Source: Elysia chlorotica (lineage: Eukaryota; Mollusca; Gastropoda; Plakobranchidae). From it: a stretch of DNA of 64,000 nt. Position 1 is the stretch's first letter, and every line of letters starts with the position of its first letter. The notes under the pieces are model-generated. The model was not told where the DNA came from and made no database searches. It was given only the letters and a program-made list of their open reading frames with translations. The stretch is taken from contig RQTK01000004.1 of NCBI GenBank assembly GCA_003991915.1, positions 119,126 to 183,125 of the forward strand, written 5' to 3'. Positions 35,501 through 46,400 of the stretch are shown here, in pieces. Made by a program: the position numbers and the translations under genes.

Positions 35501-38165
35501 CTCAGAGTCCAACACGTATCTCTCACCTGCCCCATGTCTCAGAGTCCAACACGTATCTCTCACCTGCCCCATGTCTCAGAGTCCAACACGCATCTCTCAC
35601 CTGCCCCATGAAGTCGTCGCTGCTGAAGTTGTCCTTGTCCCAGACGGTGATGGTCACGCTCAGGTCCGAGATGCAAGTGTCCTCCGGGAGAAGAAACTCC
35701 AGCGTCTCGTTCCACTCGGGAAAGCGCGTCTTCTTCTGTTTCTGCTCAAACACAAAATGGGACATGTGGCTAAATTTAAAAAAAGCATTTCGAAAAAACA
35801 AAAGACATACACCAGTTTCTAATCAGAGAAGGAGAACATTTATGGGTCACTTTTAATACACCCATATAATTATTCTGTGTTCATAGGCCAGATTGACAAA
35901 ACGTAGGGAAATTTAACAATCGAAAATAAATGCTGTCCAAACAATAAAAATAACCCCCCAAAACCAACATAAAACCAACATACCTACTCATGCGTATAAA
36001 ACGAACCCCTCCAAATCAGAACAAAAATGTATAAGCACTTTGGGAATGAAGATGGGAATTATTACCACACAAATCACAATCCTCAATCTAAGGTAAAATC
36101 TGAGAGTAAAAATAAGTCTAGAAGAACATTTTAAAACTCAGGCAATCAGTGATTTTTTCTCAGAGTCCTAAACTTGAACTAACCTTTTCACATTACATGA
36201 TTTTAGGCCCATTTCTTGTGTAGCACATTATTTTGGTAAATTAAGAAAAAATTGACAAGGTAAAATCTTTAACATTTTTATCATTTAATGATTTTTTAAA
36301 ATCGAAGGCCAATACAAAAAGGTGCTAGCACAAGCGTGTATCAACTCGCACAACATGTGGGAGAGGTGGTGGGAAAAGGTTCAGCATCTTTTCCATTGTC
36401 CCAAAGACTTTATTCCCCTGTTCTCTCCCCACTACAGCCCTATCTCTATTGTCTAAATACATATAAATACTAAGTTATTCAACTATCCATAATCCAGGGA
36501 CGCGGCGGTCCCACGTTAGAGTGCATCTTTTAAGGGCATTTGTGAGTTCAATCCCTGATCTGGCTGCTTTGTTCCTTACTGGTTCGATAAATGTCTATAT
36601 AACGTGATTGAACAAGTCCTGGATGTATCGCTCTAGTCTCTTGAGAACCTAGGAGACTTTAAATAAAGAGAGAGTTTTACTTCGTGCAACCAAAGATTAC
36701 AGACTTTGCCATACATAAGATGATGATGGATGACATAATTGCATCCATTAGGCATGGGTTTTTCTGATCACACATTAGCTTTGTAAGGTAGGATAGAGCT
36801 ATGATAGCATGTCCAAAAAGATTCCTTTACCTTTTGACTTTGTTTTCACAGAGGGTCCTGTTACCACAAGGCCGCTATTACTTTTATCTAAAACTTATAA
36901 GCCTGTGTATTACATGCTTAGACTTCACTCACTGAGGTTGCCTTGGTCTCGTCGAAGCATGTCACTGTCACGTAGGGGTCAGAGTAGCCCGTTTTATCCT
37001 TGGGTGCCAGATCTCTGAAGGAAAGGCCAAAAAACATTTTCTTGTTTTGTTACTGCGTCTACTTTGGATGTTTGATAGATTAAGATTCTTTTTAGAGACA
37101 TGATTCATTCTTCATTATGATTAGTTTCAGAAAAGTAAATTGCCAACCTCCTCCCCCTCTTCTCTGAAGTTTAACACAGACAATATATCTGAGTCGAAAC
37201 CCCCCCAACAACAACAAACAACCAACAAAACAAAACCCTTCCTGACAAACCTGCAACAGCCATTGCTAACCAGGGTAGCATAAAATCTTGATGTTGCTTA
37301 CATGAATATTTGAACTGCTGATACAAATGACAAAAATTGAATTGCTAACCAGGGTAGCATAAAATCTTGCTGTTGCTTGCATGAATATTTGAACTGAATG
37401 ACAAAAATTGAATAAGCATAACACGACGACGAACTACTCAACTTTTAGTTAACCTGTCGGGCTGCCCAGCGAACACCCATTAACGACACCCAAACCAGAC
37501 CCTGCTGGCCAGAAAATTTATCTGCACTCGCAGCTATGTCAGAATTGATTTGAGCAAGACTTAGCCCATTATAAACAGCAATATCTTACTTAAAGTATAA
37601 TAATTTTAAAATCAGAAAGTGTGGACTAATAGCCAAAGTTACAAATCTTTATGTCATGTAAATTTCGTCATGTAATTGCCACCTGACAGCCTTATCAGTC
37701 GTCATCAGAGTCCCATGGGGATAGACGTGGCTGCCTGAGGCAGATCAAAGAAAAACCTAAAGATCCAGACATCGGGGTATATTCGTCGCCGTGATGAGTA
37801 CTGAACACAGATCTCTATAAATGGCACTAGATAGCTCAGTGACGTCACAGCGCGACGGAACTTGAATGTTACCGGGGAAAGGTAAAGGGGGGCACAAAGT
37901 CGCTCATCACGAATGGCAATCCTATGTTTATAATGTTACATCACAGTGAACATCTGTGTGTAATCGATAACAGCTTTCCCCCCTTTTTTAAAATAATAAC
38001 AATAATGATAATAATTATACTAAAAATAATAATTATTATTATTTTTAGTATTATTATAATTATAATTGTACTACTACTACTACTACTACTACTAGTACTA
38101 CAACTACTCCTACTACTAGGAAAAATACCTAAAAATTCCAGATCTACTTATAATTGATCTTGCTG

Positions 38166-38203
<38 letters not shown>

Positions 38204-40444
38204 GCTACTGCTACTGCTACTACTACTAAATCATCATCATCATCATTTAAAAGTTAATACAAAAAACTCTCTCCGGAAAGCACCTGTGTCATTATTTTCC
38301 TATTGCGTGCCTATTGTGCTGGTTCGGTGGTCCTTGCCCCCCTTTCTTTAGGCCCACCCTCTCCAACACACAGACAGTGCCATCTTGTACACTGATTTGG
38401 CACCATTTTACTAAGCCATCTAGTGCTATCTATTAATAGAAATCTGTGGTACGGAATGATCTAATAATGAAATGGGCCACTTGCAAAACACACTCTACGA
38501 ACAAGAATAAAAATAAAGGAAACAGCACTTTTCTTGTACCTTCCTTCCATCACCGTGACGAATACAAATGACTGCCCTGTGGCTTCTGATGTGCGGATCC
38601 CGTACTCTAGCAGCATCTCTCCCTGAATCTCCAGGTCCTTGTTGGCTTTCTGCAAGGGCAGCCAGCTCTCCAGCCCTACGCCAGAGGATAAAAGATCATA
38701 AGCCACTTATTGCCAATGGAACAAATTCGGAAGCTTTCCTTTGAATCAGATTGGGGGACAACTCTGAAATGCTGTACTTAAACTCTATTAAATCGTGCTT
38801 TACACTGAATTAACAGAAAGCTGAGCTCAGAAAACTTACTCTTTATAAGGATGTGTCTAAGGATAAAAAAAAAATAATCAAGGTACAAAAAAGAATATTT
38901 TGCTATCAATCACCCTTTCAAATACCTGGTATAGAGCCAAAAATGTGATTATCATGAAAAAGAAGGAACAAAAAATTTAAAAAAGGAAATAACTCTTTAA
39001 GAATGCAAGGCACACAAAAAAATGTTAAAACAGGTATAGTGCAGCTCTAAGAATACAAAACGATATAGTGACGTAAGCTTTCGACTTTTAAGTCTTCTTC
39101 AAACGGTTGATGTATACCTACACAATAAGACATTTAAGAGGTAAAACGAGATATATAATAAAGTAAAATAGATAAACAGATCATGAATATAAGATATCTA
39201 AGTATTGACGCTTGCTGATGTATAAGATTCCAAATGTTAAACTGGGAGAGATCTTCTTTTTCGGATCCTTACCTTTGGGATTCCTGTTTTCACACATATA
39301 GTCTCTAGTCACGGAGGCTGTTCCAATGATATCATCTCCACTGAGGGGATAAACAAAGAAGAAATAAAACACACTCTTAAAATATAATAAAAAAATCTCC
39401 CTTAATAACATTTAATACACAGCTGCCAACAATAGATATACCAGTGTGCAGAAAGAAAAAAGTTTTTCAAAGCATTATCATGCACTCAGATATATATTGA
39501 ATACAATGAGACTTATAGTGGGACAAGAACATCATTGTAGATAGAACTTATCTTTTGAGCTAATACGTTTTTCCTGTCAGGGAATAGTAAAACAGAGAAC
39601 ATTGGTGTATTTTGTTGTTGTTTTTCTCTTCTGTTTATCTCACATATGATGTTGTAATGCATTATGTCTCCATTTAGCAAAGTCCTTGCCAAAAAAACGT
39701 GGTGCTTCTTGATTCAACTTAGCATATGTTTGGCTTAGTTGAGAACCTTCAGGACTTTTCATACTACATGTGCCATTAATATTACTACCATTTTTATAAT
39801 CACCATCACCACTTTAACTGTTATTTGAAACAGGATAACTATGTTATTAGTATTTACAGGATGTAACTGGCTCACACACATTTAATGCCTCTCCCGAGTA
39901 TGTTTTCCTCAGCGTACAGACACAACAGAAAACAATAATATTTTAAAAGGAAATATCAATAGCTCCAGACATAAAGGAAATGATTTGTTGTTGGCAATGG
40001 GTTACATAATTCCACTTAAAACAATAAAAACAACCCAACAATTTCTTCCAAAAAATCCAGGTTATTGTAAATATTGAATGTCTATGTGTTCATAATTAAA
40101 AACTGTGTACGTGTCTGTTTGTACGCAGTTAAATACTGAATAAAGTATATAAAGGATCATAAAATGAATGACTGAGGTTGCTGCCAAGACTTTTTCAGGG
40201 AATACTTAACTTCTGGATTGAGACGAGGGCAGCAAATATAAACAGAAATGCTTAAAAGCTTATTAATTTTTGCATATGAGTAGATATTCCACCAATACAG
40301 TGGAAATTTTATCCCTGCTTTAATAACTTTTTTAATACATATCTATATTTTTTGTGTGTGACTGACTAATCACAAGACTCATTTAGTGGAACACTTACAT
40401 TGAATAATCTTGAGGATACCATACATTTTCAACTATCTCTAGGA

Positions 40445-40489
<45 letters not shown>

Positions 40490-43400
40490 AACGAAAGCAT
40501 CATCCCCAGGCAACACAATAAGGATGGATAGGAGGCAAACGCAGCCAAGAGGGTATGCAACAATTACATAGAATAAATGAAAGAAAAAAAAAAAGAAAAA
40601 AAAAGAAAGAAAGTTTTAGGTATGAGAATCACAACATGTAATGACACAGATTGGTTGATAGGAAAAAATGAGATGTGAACCATTTCTCTCGTCAGTGCAA
40701 AAGCGCTTTTACCCCCTCAACTAAAAAAATATGGAGCCTTGCTTTGAAAAAACAAACAAACAAAAAACTTGTCATATTCATTCCTAGTAAAGAGTGAAAA
40801 GGGATGTTATAAATTAGGCAGTAATTGTTGTTAAACAACAACAGAGAGTTTAAAAAAAAATATAATGATATTACATAATAAATGGTCAAGCCCACTTGCA
40901 TTTGGTGTCCAACTTTGAAAAACACTTTGCACTGACAAGAAGAGAAATTCTGACTTTCAGATAATTAAGCCAAGAGGTGTTACTGTTTCTTTATTTTTGT
41001 TAATAACTTCTCCCATGCAGTAAAATATCTTTAGGGTATGATTAGACTAGCTGAAAATTATTAAATTTAAAAAATTGCTTTTTGTCACCCAAATTTTCTT
41101 TCATAGGGTTGTATAAGAAGATATAAAAAAATAGAACACTGGTACAGAAGGGAAGACTTGTTGATATCGCATTGGTACAGACAATGGTGAACGTTTTGCA
41201 AATGTGAACACTAGAATTACCAAGGCAAAGAAAAGGATTATAGGCCGTAACAACATAATGGAAAGATAAAGATATCAGTAAACTGCTACAACTAAAAATC
41301 ATAAAATGTTTGTTGTGGACAGTCATGTTATATGGAGCAGGGTGAGAAGAGATATAATAGTGCTGGAATGTAGTTCTGTAGAGGTCTGCTATGGATATGT
41401 TGGATCGGAGAGGAAAAAGAACAGATGACAGCATTCTCAAACAACTAACCGCACTAAGTCTTTTTTAGGCCCAACTAAGAAAAGGAAACATTTTTCTTTG
41501 GATATGCTTGAAGAAGTAAATAAATGTTAATGAAAGATGTCATACTGGGAAACATATATATATGTATAACAATATTTTCTTCTTTACCAGGATCCATTTA
41601 GACCTTTAGATTGTATGTATATTTTTAAAATTTAGAATCAAAACCTACATCAACAAAACTTATTTTATTCTCCAATTGATCTAGTTTTATTAATCAGAAT
41701 TTCGGTAAAATTTGAACTGTGCGGTGTGCGTCCATTTCGTGAAGGAAAAAAAACGGAGTTGTTTTTCATGATAAAACATTAGAGCAAAACACACGAATAT
41801 CAAACTGAAACGTTATGATCAGAATTTTAGATTTATAAAAATGTAGAATTAAATTGTATTACCAGCAAAATGCGTTGATCGTTCAATACAATGTAGCTAT
41901 CACATTAGATACATCTCAGCTAGATCTCGCCATAGCTAAGATCTAGATTCTTTTTATATAAAATCTAACAGATGAGAGCACATGATTATTCGCTAACTTT
42001 AATAATAAGCTTAGAACGGTTTAGTCGAGGTTCCATCGTAAAAATAGTAAAAAAAATTGGGTCAGATCAAAATTGTCGGAAAAAACTTCGAGGACTGGCT
42101 GAAGATTGACAGTTTAGTATAATTTGGAAGAATAAACCAAGTTGATAAAGATAAATTAGAGGTTGATATCTGTAACCCGGATAAAGTTAACTACAGTGCC
42201 AAAACCCATAAAACAAAATTATGCAAATATAATAAACAATAAAAAGACATCGCATGTTGACAAACATTGTTCCTTGCTTTTCTTTTCCATACTCGCAAAA
42301 CTTGAAAACATTATTTTTTCTGCTCTGGTTTTAGTAGCACAGTTAACTGTAGTTGTTTAACTATAATAATCAGGAATAACATCGTTTTGCTATACGCGGT
42401 GGAGTCTTCCAAAAGGTCACATGTTTTTGAATTAAGTGTATTGATTTTCACATGGAAAATTATGACAACATGTGCAAGGTGTGACCTTAGAAATTGCCGG
42501 TTGATTGTTTGTTGAGCTTGGACATAAAATAAACTCTTGTAAGCCAGTTGAAAAGAATAAAAAAACAAACATTGGTCTTCGGCAGTGTGGATCTAGACTT
42601 TGTGCAAGTAATGGAGGCAGAACGGCACATAGTAACACAGATTTTTTCAGGAAAAAATTAATACGGTGGAGTGGCAAACTTTCCTGAATTTTCGGAAAAA
42701 TTGTTTACCAGATATTGGACTGAGAAAGTTTTCAGCACTATCCTGACCCAAATTATGTTTCCGGGATTCCAGAAAAGTGGCATCCCTCTATAATGGCATT
42801 AATGACAGCTTAAAAACATCTTCTGATTAGTTTACCAAAGTTGTGAAAAACTTTTAGAAGAAATAAGAAAACACAAATCAAACATCTTTGTGACACATTT
42901 ATGAGCAATAATTTTAGATGAGAAAGAAAACAACATCAGAAAAGATGTCAATACATCATTCATTTAAGATTTGCCAGGGGCGAAGAAAAATTTTACAGAC
43001 AATACGATAATACACAATATCATCTCTATATCATCTTATAGATGGAATACTGTAAGTAGAGGGTACACTCGAATGCAGTGGACATGCATAACATTAAAAA
43101 GGAATGCACAGGAATGAAAGGTGCACCATCAACCAATGTTGCAATATCACATAATGTCAAGTTCTAAAGAATGTATTTTTATGTCAATTAAATTGAATCA
43201 CAACAACAGCCTCACAGACATTACATGAAAAAAGAAATGAATTACTTATTTAACTTTTTCACTTATGAAAAGATATAATGATGCTACATCAACCAAGAAA
43301 GCTTCATGCAATAATATTTTAGTTGCCCACCTTGATAATGTAAAGATATATCACATACGTACATTTAGAATACACACATTTTAAGTTAAAGACTGATACA

Positions 43401-46400
43401 TGTTGATACTGAGTGATTTTGAGGAGGAAAAAATATCAATAGTTCTATTGAAATTAAATGGTCCCAGGCACACTCACCTAACTTTATCAGCATCATATAT
43501 GTAGAAACTGAGCATCTGGAAGCCGCTGGGCATATGAAGAATAAACTCCTCACCCCATAGTGGATCTAGAGTCTTGTACACTGTGCCTGTCCTATACAAC
43601 AAGGAAACAATGAAAAACACAACATTGTAATTAGCTTGGATACAAGAAACACACAAAAGGTGTTAAAACAAAGTAACACTATATTACAACAACACAATGG
43701 GTCAAAACTGAGCATCTGGACTAAGCCGCTGGGCATATTAAATTTTCAAACATGATTTGTTGAGAAAAGTTAGACAATTTAAACAAATTTTCATGAGGAT
43801 TTTTTTAGGGTAAATAGGTTTTATGACCTTGTACAAATAAAAAAAAGGTAAATCATGTATGTCTATAAGTATAACACTTGTTGATGACCATGTAACTTCA
43901 AAGATTTGATTAAAACAAAGAGAAAGAAGGAAGAACCTTACCTAGCTATCACAACATTGTCAACCTTGATAACGCAGTAGGGATCACTCTTGCCATTGCT
44001 GCAAAAAAAAAAATATAAGCAAGGAAAATCCAGCCATTAATTTATTAAAAATCAAATATATATAAATAATCAAAGAAGTATATCAATTGAACAATATCTT
44101 TAGTGGCCTTCGACAAAAATTGCAATACACACTCTAACATTAACATAGTATGACATCTTTATATATAATTGTCTTAGTCTCAGAACCTAAAAAATTAGGG
44201 AACCCCATACATAAGAGGACCAGCCTCGTAGTAATAGAATGAACCAGCATAGGATCTTTCATGTCTTGCCTTCCTCCTGATCTTTTGTCTTCTGTCAACG
44301 CCGCCAGTCGCTGTATAGGATCCCCCAGGGGAACATAGGAGACGTTAAACCCGGAGAGAGGGAGAGAATTCTCTCCCTCCCTCTATAGAGAACCACTTGC
44401 GATAAAATCCAAACCGCTCCACACTAAAATCCCAAAGTTTACAGTAAAATTACAAATGGACCATATAATTTTAGAGTCATAAAACTAATAACATCAAACA
44501 CCTAATCAATTTTTAACAAAAATTAACGAAATAATAAAACTAAAAATGTATTTTAAAAAAATGAACAGACACAACAATTACTGCTTCCACCCCTTCCTTG
44601 AACAAAAAACAAATCGAAAGTGCTATGTAACGCATTGTACTATAAGTTGATCTATTCATTTACTCACCCTTTTTTGGTGCGTAACTTTTGGGTAGCGGAT
44701 CGGCTAGATCTATGTACATTATCTTGTTTGGTTGCATAACGTTTGTATTTCGAGCCTAAGAATTTAGTTTTGTTTATTGAACACAGCCCGCACTTGTATG
44801 GTCTAGATTTTTCTCGAGTCTCCGACTTGGTTCTAGCACAGTAATGACCTCGTCGCCCCTTGTTTACCTTTGTTTTGATTGGTTGCTAATTGCTAATGAT
44901 GTGTACCGAGAATGTTCTCTTATGATTTATGTAATTCCTTTTCTGGATGATTCGACGAGATTTTGTATAAATAAGAATCTAAATTATATTTGCTAGTCAA
45001 CATTGTCTCCAGAGTAAAACTTTGAATCTCCAGTAATGATTGATGAGTCGACCTACCGATATTGTAAAGTATAGCTCTTATTGTTGGATTAAACAGTTTG
45101 CAATTGTTACTTGCGGACTTCGGCCTTATTTTCTACGGACGAGTCGTGTGATTGGCTGCTTATATTTTTAATACCCCTAGACAAACAGAGCCTAACAGAT
45201 CACGATCATCACTACCAAATCTGTTACATGCTATAAATATTGATTCTTTTTATTTTCTAAGTGTGTGCGCAAATTTTAATGCACCGTTTTCTTAGAACGT
45301 TTGGTTATTTATTTAATCTGATTATAAACTATTGAGCCTACATTAATTTGATGCAACCTCTTCAAGCAAACATAATTAAGTTCCTAAAGTTAAATAGATC
45401 CTGAAGATACACAATTTTGAGTTCAGCACAGTTAAAATTAACTGTAATACTTTAATTTTGTCCATCCTACAGTCCTCACGAAATTCGTGGGTTCCCAGCT
45501 AGTATTTGAATAAGGGGAAAAACAGTCATAAGTTTCTCAAGATCAAATATCAACACTCAGTGCAGTATGACAATCAAATAAAACATATGTGACCAGTGGC
45601 AATGGAGGAAAGAACTTTAGAAACGTGTCAGGTTGGACAATCAAACTAGTGAAATCTCTATAGGCCAGCATGCCGGCACTCTCCCAAACATGCACCTCGT
45701 GGTCTGCCTGTTTGCTTCGGCATACCTCAAAACTTTCTAACAAGACTGATGACTAGACAAGATCGGGGAAGTCGCACCTTTTTATTGGTTGATATTCATA
45801 GTATAGGAATATTGAGCCATAAGTGAATAGTGAAGGCAGAGCCAGGATTAAGAGTTACTTTGCAATAATAATTTTAAGTCTATTGGTGTCGCTATGGTAT
45901 AATATTATTGAAGAAAAAAAAAACCTAGGCTTTTGATGATGTTGTGAATCTTAGCAAGTTTTTAGGGATGTCATCGAAAGCAGTTTTCTTTTTTTCTTTT
46001 AATTCAGGAGAACTTTTCAAAACTCAACACTTTATTTTTTAATTTTTTTTGCGCAATTTGAATCATGCAGATTAAATCACTGTTTTATTTCTTTAAATGT
46101 TATTTCTCCAAATATAAACATATCTGAGGAACCCAAATTTATAGGAATAGGTATATATCCTGCCTAAAAATTCTGCTTGTTGAGTCAAGAATGTTACCGT
46201 TTGATCTATTTGGCTCTGCATACTACCAGTTTGTAATGGTCAAGTTGCGCAATGTGCATTACACTGCAGCAAAGCTGTACTGAGGACTAATACTTCCCAC
46301 AGCTGTCAGTGTCTACCACACCAAAGAGTTGACTACTCTCTGTTATGTTCTGTGTCCCCTGTTTCACACAGTGTGATACAGTGATTGGCTGTCTACTACG

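Noticed and set aside
34861..35610. CRISPR array
   Set aside because: Units are contiguous minisatellite repeats without unique spacers, in a eukaryotic intron.
34801..35856. Plus-strand open frames of up to 351 codons with a [15 protein letters not shown] repeat
   Set aside because: They are antisense readings of the splice-site minisatellite and run through RASAL1 exon 7.
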